Origin: Isoetes taiwanensis | Lineage: Eukaryota; Streptophyta; Lycopodiopsida; Isoetales; Isoetaceae | Assembly (NCBI GenBank): GCA_021234155.1 | Contig: JAJEKV010000005.1 | Span: 14,813,468 to 14,877,467 of the forward strand | Reading direction: 5' to 3' | DNA: 64,000 bases | In this document: piece after piece, positions 1 to 11,106 of the stretch | How positions within the stretch are numbered: the stretch's first letter is position 1 | Layout of the letters: the number at the start of each line of letters is the position of its first letter | Notes under the pieces: generated by a model | Databases searched by the model: none | Told to the model about the DNA's origin: nothing | The model's input: only the letters and a program-made list of their open reading frames with translations | Translations under genes and position numbers: made by a program

Positions 1-1200
1 TGGTATACTTCGTTCAGAGTTACGTATTGCTCTTGATGAACACTCAACCACCGAACCATCTAGTAACCCCTTTCCGGATACCTAATAGAAGCGAGAATAG
101 AGCCGGGGAAGGAAGGTAGTATGTCTTTGTGGCGGACTTTAGAAAAGGCATTCAAGATCACGAGGAAAGCTCCTAAAATGATGGGCATGGAAGCACCGAG
201 AGAGGAAATGGTAAGAACAATTGCAAGACTATATTACAAAGGTATATGCAAAAATGGAACAAGAAGGGACCGTGATAAGCACGTGATACATGGATTCAAA
301 GCAGGGGTGCCTATCCTGGTGATTGAGTCTCCATGGGGCCGGGGGTTTTCCCAAAACAGAGCAGTTTGCAGGTAGGCGATTTCCAGGTTTCATTGCGACG
401 CATCGTGACCTAAAGCATGATGGCACAAAGAATAAAGGGACCAGTTACTAAAACCACTAAGAGATATTGGAAAGAGCGAGGGTCATGATGCTCTGGGGAC
501 CAAAATGAGATGTTTTAAGATTTGGGATGCAATGTTCAATAAACCGATGGGGTTTTAGCGGGTGGCGAAAAGGTTCGTAACGAAATTAAGAATAATCGGT
601 GAATCGGTACTTCATTTGAATGCGGGTGGTATGTTTCCCTAATTATGGAATTTGAAGCTTATAGAGGATCGGGGGCCTAACAGAATAAGGAATGGACAAA
701 TAGGAAAGGATCTCCCGAGGGCAATTATCAATTTAAGGTGCGACACGGGTGTAATCATGATATCACGGTGTGTTTATTAGGTATCGATAGTCCTTTCCCC
801 ATGCTCTCTCACCTCAAAGGCGTTGCGCGGTGGCGTGCGAGAAGCAAATACGAGCAAGATGGGGACATCCGGTGCACACCACGATGATAAAGAGCCCGGC
901 AATGAGAGATACGGCCGGGGTAATCCGGGGAAGCCGGCGAGTAGGAGGCACACAAAAAGAAAGAGGGCTTATAATATGAACGTAGAAACGAGGCATAGCG
1001 TCCACAAATACGCTGGTCGGTTGATAATGGCAGCATCAGCGTTGCGGCATGATCAAGATTAAAGATGGGGAATAAAGGTACTATGCGAAACTAAAGGAAG
1101 CTAGCCGAGAAAAGGCTGCAATAAACCATTTGATGGCTGGTAGCACCGTTGAAATTCAAACCATGCTACATATAAGTCCGGTGCCTTAGGGCACAAAGAG
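1..1200. other. unassigned sequence at window start
   Basis: No coding region, RNA gene or transposon end is recognised here. The longest open frames (84 aa at 121-375 plus, 79 aa at 823-1062 plus) resemble nothing familiar and are no longer than chance would give. The stretch is probably decayed repeat or intergenic DNA. Confidence 0.4.
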
Positions 1201-1206
1201 ACAAAT

Positions 1207-1289
1207 AATTCTATTCTATTCTATTACCATTCTCATTCTATTCCATTGTTCTATTATTCTATTCTATTCTGCTACTCTATTCTATTCTG
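1207..1289. repeat. TTCTA pentanucleotide microsatellite
   Basis: About 80 bases are made almost entirely of the unit TTCTA (or CTATT), with a few interruptions such as CCATTC and GCTAC. It is a degenerate simple-sequence repeat with no coding potential. Confidence 0.9.
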
Positions 1290-1467
1290 AAATTCAATTG
1301 CGTATCCTCAAATTCCCACTCTTTTGCTGGCAATGGCCAGGTGTTCCTATAACTATATCATCTTCGAACAATTGTAGATGATCTACTCATAGGTAAATAG
1401 ATGTCCACTGCTTTTGCCAGCCTGCAAGCAGAGGGCATCAGCAGAAGAAAAATATGGCGCCCATTTT

Positions 1468-1589
1468 GCTTCAAGGCCTCCTGGCTTCACGCTGACGCGT
1501 TATAACGGCACTAATGTCATGGTTAACACATCGATGCAATCATTAGAGCCAAAACAACAAATGCTTATACACAAAGCTAAATCTAACAC
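1468..1589 (+). repeat. left copy of direct repeat flanking gene-fragment copy 1
   Basis: This block starts with GCTTCAAGGCCTYCT and ends with ACACAAAGCTAAA(T/A)CTAACAC. It recurs in the same orientation at 2429-2556. The second halves match closely, including TGGTTAACACATC and CCAAAACAACAAATG, while the first halves are diverged. The two copies bracket the gene-fragment duplicate at 1591-2183, as terminal repeats of a small non-autonomous element would, although neither has clear TG...CA ends. Confidence 0.7.
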
Positions 1590-1590
1590 C

Positions 1591-2183
1591 GTTCTATTTG
1601 CAAAGTAATGACATAGTACGTGTGCTATGGTTTATAGTTGTTTATGTTCAATACTTTGAATTGCGATCATCTAATATTTATTCCATAGAAATTTTTGGTT
1701 AAAAGCTTGTATAGTCTAACCATGGGCATGTAATAAACCTATTGTTAAATCGATGCATGGTTTTTCTTGTCTTTGGGGGTTATTGTGTATACATGACAGA
1801 AATTTTCAACGATTCTCCAGATCCGTAAGAATGTGTTTGTTTATATTTCAGGGTGACCCTGTAAGAACATAGTCATGGCTAGAACCAATATTTCTACTTC
1901 TAGGAGGATTGCAAAAGTTCATCAACTGATGTCTAACCATGATGCCATCATACCGGACTGTACACAGAATGCTGATCTAATTGAAGATTGAAATGGTGTT
2001 GAGAAGGATATAAACCTGTATGTGCAGCTTGCTTGTCGATTTAGAAAGATCAAAGTTCAGTGTCTGGTGCCTTGGATGGAAGATTTGAAATGGAGCTTTC
2101 TAAACTTGGGGCTATGAGAACACTCCTAGTGAAATCAGTGCAGGTTTTAAAGGGGCAAAAGCTAAACATCAAGAGGACATTCC
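1591..2183 (+). pseudogene. dispersed gene-fragment duplicate, copy 1
   Basis: This stretch is a diverged direct duplicate of 10350-10982. The shared part includes a pyrimidine-rich TTTATATTTCAG that looks like an intron acceptor, followed by exon-like sequence. In the better copy that sequence reads as a continuous peptide containing NLYVQLACRDGKDQSSVFGA. This copy lacks about 43 bases that the other retains (after ACAGAATG), and it has frame breaks. Further exon-like sequence at about 2250-2400 reads DDEFETKDALREKHVKDIYE. The parent gene was not recognised. It is a decayed fragment of a host gene or a sequence captured by a transposon. Confidence 0.6.
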
Positions 2184-2428
2184 CGGTGAACTTAATTCAA
2201 AAACTAAATATCTTGAGCAGCATACAGAATACTCATAATGATGCTTCTATTGCTACTTGATGATGAATTTGAAACCAAAGATGCTCTGAGGGAAAAGCAT
2301 GTAAAGGACATATACGAATTTGGTCTAGAGGAAAATGGCAACAAACATAAAGGGAAAATTGCCCTTAAACATGAGATTACAAATCGAACTTGGACATCCT
2401 TTAAGAAAAAAAAAATGTCACCTTATAC

Positions 2429-2556
2429 GCTTCAAGGCCTTCTATTTAGCATAGTACAACATTATCTCTTGCAAGCACACTAATGCCATGGTTAACACAT
2501 CATGCAATCATTAGGCCAAAACAACAAATGTTTATACACAAAGCTAAAACTAACAC
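2429..2556 (+). repeat. right copy of direct repeat flanking gene-fragment copy 1
   Basis: This is the partner of 1468-1589 in the same orientation; see that entry. It lies about 250 bases past the gene-fragment duplicate and ends just before an AT-rich stretch. Confidence 0.7.
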
Positions 2557-2737
2557 ATGTAAAGTAGCATTTAATTAAAATTGGGTCAAATCTAGAAATT
2601 TGGGACTTAGGCCCGAAAAATGGGACTCATACTATAGAAAAAAAAAAAATGCTTGAATAAATTAGACATCACACACAAGAGCTGGGTAGCTTGTTTTTCT
2701 TCATAAATTTTACAAACCACTAGTTGAGAAGGAGTAG

Positions 2738-2937
2738 AGCAAATGGGGAGGGAAAGGGAGGAGGGAAGGCAGGGGGGGAGGGAGGGAGGGAGGGTCTTGG
2801 GGAGGCGGAGGAGGGAAGGGCAAGGGGGGGAGGGAGGTCTTACAGGGGAAGGGAGGAGGGGGAAGGGCAAGGGGGAGGAAGGGGGCGGGGCATGGGGAGG
2901 AGGAGGAGGGGCAAAGGGGGGAGAAGGGGGGGGTTCC
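2738..2937 (+). repeat. G-rich polypurine tract
   Basis: Two hundred bases are almost all purine on the plus strand, built from GGGAGG and GGGAAG blocks with many runs of three to seven G. The open frames read from it (Gly/Arg-rich on plus, Pro/Ser-rich on minus) are products of low complexity, not genes. Repeated G-runs could form G-quadruplexes, and the strand bias could form triplex DNA. An AT-rich block of TTAATTAA-like repeats follows at 2960-3030. Confidence 0.9.
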
Positions 2938-3060
2938 ATGGCTAAACAACCATTCAAAAATAAAAAGATTAATTAGACAGCTTAAATAATATAATTAATT
3001 AACTAATTAATTAGACAATAAATAATTAAACAATTTAGACAATGTTGAGAAATTTTTTTT

Positions 3061-3079
3061 CTCGCCTCGTGTAGGCGAG
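3061..3079. repeat. short perfect hairpin
   Basis: CTCGCC, a seven-base loop (TCGTGTA) and GGCGAG form a GC-rich stem in AT-rich surroundings. It is preceded by a T-run rather than followed by one, so it does not look like a plus-strand terminator. Its role is unknown. Confidence 0.55.
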
Positions 3080-3694
3080 AATAGGCATAATTCCTCCATT
3101 AGTGCTCCCCAATCCTTCGTGAAGCCCCCATAGCGGATGCCCAAGGTAAGCAGGCCCAAATATTTCTTTTGTTGAAGCCCATTGAAACATTATACACAAA
3201 AAAATAAGAATAAAACTCAAAAAAGTAAACATTATAATCCTTTCAGACTCAAAGTCGAGAAGGCACCCTCTGATTTCATGCCACAATGGATAGATCAGCT
3301 CATCTTGCTCTTCATTATCACATTCCAAAAGCATAAGCGCTCTTCCTATCGAGGGATATAATAGCTAACTCTTCATATCACTGATAAAACTACATTCTTT
3401 GGCCGAGATGCTTGGCGGAAGCGGGGAGGGAGGAGGATAATTCGATCACGTAAACTCTGAGGGGCAGGCTGCAGCAGCTCTTCCATCTACGGCCAGGAGT
3501 GGAATAGGCATTCATAGACATTTGCCGGTTTTTGGTACAAATCCGTTCGAGGGGAGGCTCAAGGAGGGGGCGATTGTGCGATGCAATGCAGTGAGTTTCG
3601 AGGAAGGCAGCTCTACCCCGAATCTTTGAGGATGCCACGCCTTCCACCAATATTAACTCTTCCTATCATTATATCCCTGTTAGAATTTACCTTA

Positions 3695-4075
3695 GCTTGT
3701 AGCCCGTTAAGTTAGGAATAAGTTTATTTTTTTAGCGCCGGTTAAACTTATAAGATACTCTTGTGTTCGCACCAAGACTAAGTTAACTTTAGTTAAGACT
3801 TTAACCCTAGCGGAAACTAGTTAAATCCTTTGAGACTAGAACAAGTTAGGTTATTTTTTTTTAACTTAACAATAAAATAAAAATGTGTTAGCACTTGCCT
3901 TAGTTAAGTTAGTGCTAACTTAATGCTAGCGGCAATTTCCCTTGCAGTGCCTATTAAGTTAGTCTAACTTAAGGCTAGCGGCAATGCCTTCACACATTAG
4001 ATCCATTAGGTTTTTTTTTAACTTAATGCTAACAGCAATACCTTCGCACATACCTCCGTTAAGTTTTATTTTTGT
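3695..4075. repeat. degenerate tandem repeats of TTAAGTTAG / GCTAGCGGCAAT type
   Basis: Several imperfect units of roughly 60-75 bases recur. Each has AACTTAA(T/G)GCTAGCGGCAAT or a variant, followed by a short CCTT/CACA segment and a new TTAAGTTAG. T-runs separate some units. Similar words (TTAACTTAAC, TAGCGGAA, CTAACTAG) recur at 7430-7620, so the two blocks may be diverged ends of one repeat. No coding potential was seen. Confidence 0.6.
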
Positions 4076-4084
4076 TTTCTATTA

Positions 4085-6490
4085 AGTGCTTCAAACAATT
4101 GTCCTCTTCTTGTGCCATGAACAAAGTAACATATGAACTCATTACCATCATGATATCGTGCACTTGTTGATCATATATTCTATCTCATTAAAACACGACA
4201 TAATGAACTTGTTATTCAAAGCTTATCATTGGATTCAAAGCCTACCATTGTGTTGGGCTCTAGGTGTTCTATTATGTGGAACCAATATCAGAATATGTAA
4301 GCTACACATAGGCTGATATTTTTGGTTTTATGGCGGGACGGCTTGACCAATGACATAATGTCTTGCTCATTATAATGAACATGAGCAAAGGCAAGCTGAC
4401 CAATGACATAATGTCTTGCTTATTGGTCATTTATGAGCAGAAAAATAGTGGTCATTGTCTGAACATGAATAGAAAACATAAAATGGCATTCAGATAACAT
4501 GTGACAATTTCTTAAGCTACAAAAAGAAAACATCTTTACATGGCCTCCCTGCAAATAGGTTTCTGTGATTCCAGAAAGCTTGTTGGACTACCCTTATATG
4601 GAAATGTCCCTTTGCAAGAAGCTTGCGGCGGCGGAACATGTTACGCAACAACATTCTATGCAAGTAAAGAAGAGGAAAAACCGCAGAATGTGCTTCAAAA
4701 GAACTTCCCCACACAAGCTTGCATCCAAATGAACAAGCAACAAGCAAATGCAAAGCGCCAAGTTTTATTACCTTCACTGTTATTTTTTATAGTACAAATG
4801 GGCATCATTACCCTACAGGACAATAAAATGACACGACAACCAATTACCACAAGAATCTCATTCTAAATCAAACCGACGAGAATGTACTTGCTCACAAATG
4901 ATTCTTGCCCGGCCGGATCTAGGCTGCACTTAAGATCAATAAAGGCTGCATCATCTTCATGTAGTAGCACACTTTTGGCCTCTAACACATTCCTCTCCTT
5001 AAAGGACTGCAATAATGTCAATCCTCAACTTTCTCTAGTTCTTTACAAGCCCATATGTTCATCGGTTCCTCATGTTTTACTTCATGCCTACACTCTCATA
5101 GATGTTTGCCATCAATGCATAAGGCTGCTTGAGGCTGATTTGCATCAACACCAACAAAGACTTCGAAGGCAAGCTTTGCCGGCACTACATTGACCTATGC
5201 ACATTACATCATACGGATTCTGAGATGTCAACATTGATAAAAATAGAGATTACGTAAAGGCGAGGTGCGGTTCTTAAATTGGCAATCAATGCACACATGG
5301 GTTTATCTTACATGGATGACTTCCATCAGGAATTCACCATGTATCCAACTACTAACATCCTCCTTTGTTCTCATGGAGGTATCTACAGAAAGCAATGATG
5401 ATCGAAGAATATGTATCTTTGGGTTTCACTTCCCTTCAAAAAAAGTTCCAACCAGTCCGATCCATGGTGGGATTTTGCCTTAGATGTAGCGAGGATACAT
5501 TTACAAAGTCATGTGACCTCATGCTAAGGATGCAATACCCTACGGACTTTCTCTAACGAACCGAGGGGATATGCAAGGGTCCTTTACAAGCTTCGGCACT
5601 AATGTTCACTTTGACAAGGTAAGCATGTCTTCCACCCGGCTTGGAGCATATTCAATCTATCCAGTTAACGGTGGAAGTCTAGTAGAAAGTGCTTGTCTGA
5701 GAGAAAATAATGCCACATTTGGCCTTTGAATTGTACAAGGAAGATCTTTTTGTGCCACCCTTGACAAGTTTTAAGTGGGGAATCATAAAGATATAATGCC
5801 TAATTGGCAATGCACGAGGATTTTGAGGAATTTTGTAGCGAGTTGGACCTTTTGAAGACTACCACGGAGGAATGACTCACGGTGGTCATATCCGATGCGC
5901 AAGATGTTAAATGTGTGGACTTCATTGGAGCCAAGAGTGAATTGAAGGCCAATGTGAGTCTTTGTTTTCTGAGTAGTAGACCAAAGGATGGGTCAGCATC
6001 TAGCATCACGAAAGTTCAGCTCTTGATGGTCTCGGCTTGCGGTGAAGGTGCGTGGGAAAGTTCCTTTGGACAACTTTGTATGGTGGGATGCCTTGGGGAG
6101 AAAAGGACGATTGCATTGCTTTCGAATTTGTGGCTACATTCCCTCACCCTTTCCTTGAAACAAAGAAGCATATTTGTTGGCGGTGTTTTCATTTGTCAGT
6201 GCAGGGATTCCTTTTATCCCTTGACATTTTACCAAACACTCTATCGCAGTTCTTCTATTTGGTTCAGCCAATAAATTGTCATATAGATATTCAAGAAGCT
6301 GATCAAAATTTGGTGCAATTACGGAAAGTGAAGTTCCTTCAATGCTTGGTGATAAAGTTATTTTGTCATTGTTGAAGTACCCTACACAAGATAAAGGGAG
6401 ATTGAGCCAAGACCTCCTTTATCCATTCAGGTCTTATTTCCCATGATGATGCAGACAGTTTCCAACATCAGACTAGCTTTCTAAGCTTTG
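4085..6490. other. unassigned region upstream of the PPR relic
   Basis: Several broken open frames occur on both strands, for example 4540-4866 plus and 5882-6274 plus, but no product was recognised. Because the PPR relic at 6500-6845 is on the minus strand, its decayed C-terminal part could continue here towards lower coordinates. I could not match any part to an E or DYW domain with confidence. A short direct repeat, AATGACATAATGTCTTGCT, occurs twice at about 4350-4420. Confidence 0.4.
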
Positions 6491-6499
6491 ACATTATAG

Positions 6500-6845
6500 C
6501 TGTGGAGGATGTGCACCTAAGATAGTAAACCATATCACTGCATCTGGGTTAAGAGGCATGGTCTTAATCATTGCCACTGCATCATCTAGCTGGTTGGCCC
6601 CACTTTGCATCATCTAGCTGGCTGGCTGGTCTTAATCATTCCTTTGCATCGGCTAATTTGGTTGACCAAGAAGATCAACCATACATGAATAATGGTCAAT
6701 TGATCCCATACTTTGAGTACATGAGTTGGAATTATTCATTTCCTTTCTCCACAAGACCAGCATGGCTGCACATGGTAAGTATGGAGGTAAAGGTGATACC
6801 ATTTGGAAGTATGCCTTCATCCCGCATTCTATCAAATAGATCAAG
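6500..6845 (-). pseudogene. pentatricopeptide-repeat (PPR) protein relic
   Basis: Read on the minus strand, short pieces in shifting frames give FDRMRDEGILPNGITFTSIL, then CSHAGLVEKG, then FQLMYSKYGI, then DHYSCMVDLLG, then LDDAVAMIKTMPLNPDAVIW. This is the order of the last PPR motifs of a PLS-class plant PPR protein, where such lines precede the E/DYW domain. Those proteins bind organelle RNA and direct C-to-U editing. Here the frame shifts several times within about 350 bases, and an internal duplication of CAGCTAGATGATGCA interrupts the run. Upstream repeats and a start are missing, so it is a fragment, not a working gene. Confidence 0.8.
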
Positions 6846-7369
6846 CGTGCATTAAAGAGTGCTTTGCCATAAATCTAAAGTGTAAAGGAATTTACATCAT
6901 TGTAGGTACATGCCTTCCCTTTATCTTAGTGAAAATATATTTTGAAGCCGGATATTGCTTTTGATCGGGCCTACATAAGCCCAATCGGGGATGAGGGCTA
7001 ACAGCTTGACAACGAGGAATGGATCCTATTACTTTCGAAGGCATGTCGATGCTCATCTTGGAGTCGACATTTCCGGGCCAACCACGGTACCCACATGCCC
7101 ATTCATACCAAAGCCTTCTTGGCCATTTAGGTTTAAGCGGATTTTGCTCCAAGGGAGGTGTAGATCTGTTGTTACGATGTAGCTTGGGAAGAAGCGGACC
7201 CTACTTGCTATTGCTGACCCCTGCGGCTATTGTCCGACCACGATCTATGCCACGACCTATGCCACGACCTTGGCCTCGATGGGAGCTCGGTTTCGAGCTC
7301 GAGATCTCCGTCGCCATTTCTCCGATTTTCGATAGCTTTCGATAGCGACTCGTCAGGCAACACTGCGTT

Positions 7370-7625
7370 AAAAAGTTAAAAAGTTATAGTGACCTTTTTC
7401 GAGGTCACTTTAATTTTCAATGTATTTTCGATTTTGGGTTAAGATTCAGTTAAATTTACTAACTTAACTTAGACTAGTGTGAACCCAACTTAAATTAACC
7501 CTTTTAGGTTAAAAAAAATTAGCGAGAATGTTAAATAAAATAGCTAATGGAAAACTAACCTAGCTTCTTTGGTGTGAAAACAAATTGATTTAAAATCTTA
7601 GCGGAATCCTAACTAGCAGTAGTCG
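7370..7625. repeat. AT-rich repeat related to the 3.7-4.1 kb block
   Basis: This block contains TTAACTTAAC, AACCCAACTTAAATTAACCC, TTAGCGAGAATG and TTAGCGGAATCC, which echo the words of the block at 3695-4075. A short inverted pair, AGTGACCT-TTTTCG-AGGTCACT, sits at about 7388-7409. The similarity is partial and was judged by eye. Confidence 0.4.
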
Positions 7626-7639
7626 CGAAGGTACCCTTA

Positions 7640-8860
7640 TATTAACATATATCGTTATCCATTATTGTTATCCAAATTTGTTATCAAAATGCTCTGCTTG
7701 CATCTGTTGCTTCAATCGCTGGTGGCGGAGAAACTTGCCCCTGATTCGAAATTAAATTCAAACTCTTTTCTCCCAATCTTTCTCTTCCTCCTAAAAATTT
7801 GGTTTTGGGTGCGAGGCGGTCGATTCGAGCCGTTTCTACTCCCTCATCATCTCATTACGCCTGTTTCTACCGCGCTATGACATTTTAGCCCTAAATCCGA
7901 TCCTTTTGGGTTTCTTTCGCCCAATCATCCAGCGGTTATGACTCTTTCCTTGCCGCCCATGATTAAATGATCTGGCGAGAAAAGAATGAGATGAAGGGTC
8001 TTGGGAGTTGAAAGAAAGTGAGAAGCGGAGGATCTTGAGGAGAAGAAGCTTCTATATCTTATATTCAGAGAAGAATGGACGAATGGATTCAGAGAAGCCT
8101 CCTTCTTTCTGCCCTCTCTGCCGGATGCTTTGCATCTGCATTTTTTCATCTGCCGGATCTTTATCATCTGCATTCTTTCATCTGCCTCCTTCTTTACATC
8201 GCTGCTCGCCAAATCCTTTGCTCGGCGGATCGGGGAGTTTGAAAACTAGACCATGGCGGCTTGGGAAAATAAAAATTTTGAGCCCTATGTCATAATTTTT
8301 TGGATCTCGACTCTCCATAAGCGGTTCTTGGGTCAATTAGGTGGGAGCTATGGCTATGGGGCTTCTTAGGAAACAAAAAGTTCAAGTGGTACAAAGGATC
8401 TTCGTCTCAAAGGTATGTACCAAATTTTAAAATTCAAGCACGGGCGGGAAAAAAAGGCGGGGTATTAGAAAAAAGCGGGGTAAAATAATACGCTGAAAAA
8501 GAAAGTGTAAAATAAATACTAATAATATAGGATTACATTTTGACGTGTCCCCAATTTCTCTTTTTTTTATGTGTGTGCTACTATGTTCATCGTTAAACAT
8601 TATGTTGTTGTCATGGTGCACCTTTTCTGGGCATATATTCTTATTCTAAAGGGAAAAATTAACTTTGCAAAGATCATGATATATATTTTACACCTTGTTT
8701 AACCCATTTTGAAGGTTTAAGACACAAAATGGGGACAAGTACTATATTAATAGGTCTAATGCATATTAATAGATTTAATACATAGGTCTATACAAGATTA
8801 TACTATACTTTAAATTAGTTCACTTTATTTCAAAGGAAATGATGCATGGCTATACTATAT
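7640..8860. other. unassigned stretch
   Basis: No gene was recognised. A degenerate run of TTTCATCTGC / ATCTGCATT words lies at about 8110-8190. Open frames on both strands (95 aa each at 7925-8212 minus and 8008-8295 plus) overlap each other and are unlikely to be real. Confidence 0.4.
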
Positions 8861-8865
8861 ATTGC

Positions 8866-9095
8866 TTGCATGGACCATGTGCTAGTATGCTATACTATAC
8901 TATATAACTATATATTGCTTTATGCGCACCATGTGCTAGTATGCTAATCGTGTATTATGAAATTGTGGTAGTATAAAGTACTAATGTGTGCTAATTAAGC
9001 TATGCTAGTATAAAAATGCTAATGTGTGCTAATACTAATGTGTGCTAGTATAAAACAATTGTTAAATACTAATGTGTGCTAAATACTAATGTCTT
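8866..9095. repeat. short AT-rich tandem repeats
   Basis: Two imperfect copies of a roughly 45-base unit (TATATATTGCTT, then CACCATGTGCTAGTATGCTA or a near variant) are followed by several copies of ATACTAATGTGTGCTA with variable spacers. This is non-coding minisatellite-like DNA. Confidence 0.75.
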
Positions 9096-9231
9096 TGTAG
9101 AGAAAAACAATAAACTATGGTGTGATAGAATAATAAACTATGGTGGAAAATTAGATGGATAGATAGATAAAATGATGCTCATAAAAAATAATCTCCGGCC
9201 CTTGAAATTGCCTTTTTACTCGAAATTTTGC

Positions 9232-9616
9232 CTTTCGGCTTCTCGAGGTCGAGAAAGGCCCTCAACCTAGTTTTTGGCTTTGAGGCTACCTTTCTCGACT
9301 TGCGGTCGAGAAAGGCCTTCGACCCCCCTAAAACTGCGTTTTTTGGCTTTGGTTTTTCTCGGCTTCTGGTCGAGAAAGGATCCATTCCCTATAACTGCGT
9401 TTTTGCTTTGTTGCCTTTTCGAAAGGCCCGACCTAAAACACGTGTTTTTTGCTTTCATTTTGCCTTTCTCGACTTCATGAGTCGAAGAAGACCTCCCATT
9501 CCCTAAAACTGCGTTCCCGGCTTTGGTACGCGCCTTTCTCGACTCGTGGTCGAGAAAGACCTTCTGATTCTGTGTTTTTCCTACGAGCTGCCTTTCTGGG
9601 CTTCGAGTCGAAAGGC
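9232..9616. repeat. minisatellite of about seven hairpin units
   Basis: Imperfect units about 60 bases apart each carry a palindrome of the form CCTTTCTCGAC - 3 to 5 bases - GTCGAGAAAGG. The best examples are at 9290-9316, 9353-9379 and 9532-9559; weaker ones are at 9232, 9414, 9462 and 9591. Between the palindromes runs a shared spacer containing CCTAAAACTGCGTTTTTGGC. Open frames through it are by-products of the repeat. Each unit could fold into a stem of about 10 base pairs in DNA or RNA. Confidence 0.85.
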
Positions 9617-10349
9617 TCTCGGCTATATTTTCAAAAATGGCCCTAAGAGCTGTGTTTTATTTTATTTTTTTTGCAGCGTAGCATCCTTGACTAACTTGAT
9701 TTTGTCTTTTTGCAGTCCTTATCTTGACCGGATGGTACATGCTTGGGAGCAATGAAAAGACCAGTTCATTGAAAAGGTGCGAGAAGAGGGTGGTGACATC
9801 AATTGGACATACAAACACGTGGCCCATGAAGGAACTCCTCATACAATGTAAAGTTGCTCAGGTGACTTGGAGAGCTCCGCAGCGCCCTTTGCACTAGGTG
9901 GTTCATGTGTGAAAGGGTGTAATCATTGTGCCCTTATCGACCACTATGGTCTCTTCACCCTTGTAATATATATTGTAATGAGCCCATTTATAAATATAAG
10001 GTATCTCAAAACTAGTATTTTTGGTGGTATTTTTTTGCTTAATTTTTGTTGGAATTTGTGATCTCTTGTCTACCCACCTAAAAAGCAGGCCAAAATGTTC
10101 ACCCTAAGAATCTTTTCAACTAGAACTTTGGTTTCAATCTGTAATGAAATTCCTATGTTTGAGTTGCATTGTTCGTGTTCTCGACTCGCTATCCGAGAAA
10201 ACTGTAAGAGAGCTTGGATGCATACTAACAGACAAAAATTCGAATTATGGACAGTTTTCGAGTCGGGGTGCTCCTTTTTGTGTAAAATAACAGGGTTCCG
10301 AAAAAAAGTGGGAATGGAATGAGACCCACTATAATTAATAACGACTTAT

Positions 10350-10982
10350 GTTCTATTTGCAAAGTAATGAATAGTACATGTGCTATGCTATGGTCGTCCT
10401 GTTGAATACTTTCAGTTCGTTATCATCTAATACTTACTTCAACAGAGAAATTTTGGTTAAAAGTTTGTATAGTCTAACCATGGTCGTTTTATAATAAACT
10501 GTTGTTCGTTGATATATGATTTCTTGTCTTTGAGGGCTACTGTGTATACATGACAGAAATTTTCAACGATTCTCCAGATCTGTAAGAATGTGTTTGTTTA
10601 TATTTTCAGGGTGACCATGTAAGAACGTGATCATGGCTGGAACCAATATTTCTGCTTCTAGATGGATTGCAAAAGTTTATCAACTGATGTCTAACTATGA
10701 TGCCATCATATCGGACTATATACAGAATGAGAAATATTACAGAAAACTTAGAGGGATCTAGAAATGAGCTGGTTTAGTTGAAGATTGGGATGATGCTGAG
10801 AAGAATATAAACCTATATGTGCAGCTTGCTTGTAGAGATGGGAAAGATCAAAGTTCAGTGTTTGGTGCCTTGGATGCAAGATTTGAAATGGAGCTTTCTA
10901 AGCTTGAAGGCTATGAGGACATTCTTGGTGAAATCAGTGCAGGTGTTAAAGGGGCAAAAACTAAACATCAAGAGGACATTCC
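10350..10982 (+). pseudogene. dispersed gene-fragment duplicate, copy 2
   Basis: This is the better-preserved partner of 1591-2183. After a TTTATATTTTCAG acceptor-like site and an ATG at 10633, the frame reads MAGTNISASRWIAKVYQLMS, runs on through DYIQNEKYYRKLRG, meets a stop, and resumes as GLVEDWDDAEKNINLYVQLA. It continues through FGALDARFEMELSKLEGYED and KHQEDIPYHSWYNG. The long readable frame shows that the source was a protein-coding exon, but I do not recognise the family. Stops and lack of flanking exons mark it as a relic. Sequence up to about 11100 may belong to the same fragment. Confidence 0.6.
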
Positions 10983-11106
10983 TTACCATTCCTGGTATAA
11001 TGGTAAGGAAACAAGGAAGAAAGCAATTCATAACCACATCATTCAACCAGAAAAAAGTCCATGTACATATTGGAGTTTAGAATTACAATTAAGGATTATG
11101 TTCTAA

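Noticed and set aside
2607-2957. Proline-rich open frames of 79-116 codons over the G-rich tract
   Set aside because: They exist in several frames at once and come from the low-complexity purine tract, not from coding constraint.
3061-3079. GC hairpin as a transcription terminator
   Set aside because: The T-run lies before it rather than after it on the plus strand, and the genome is a plant nuclear one where such terminators are not expected.
4500-6490. DYW or E domain of the PPR protein
   Set aside because: Attempts to read HSEKLAIAFG-like or CxDCH-like motifs on the minus strand gave only weak and scattered matches.
9179-9646. Overlapping open frames of 60-90 codons in all frames through the hairpin minisatellite
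   Set aside because: The repeat has few stop codons in any frame; composition explains them.
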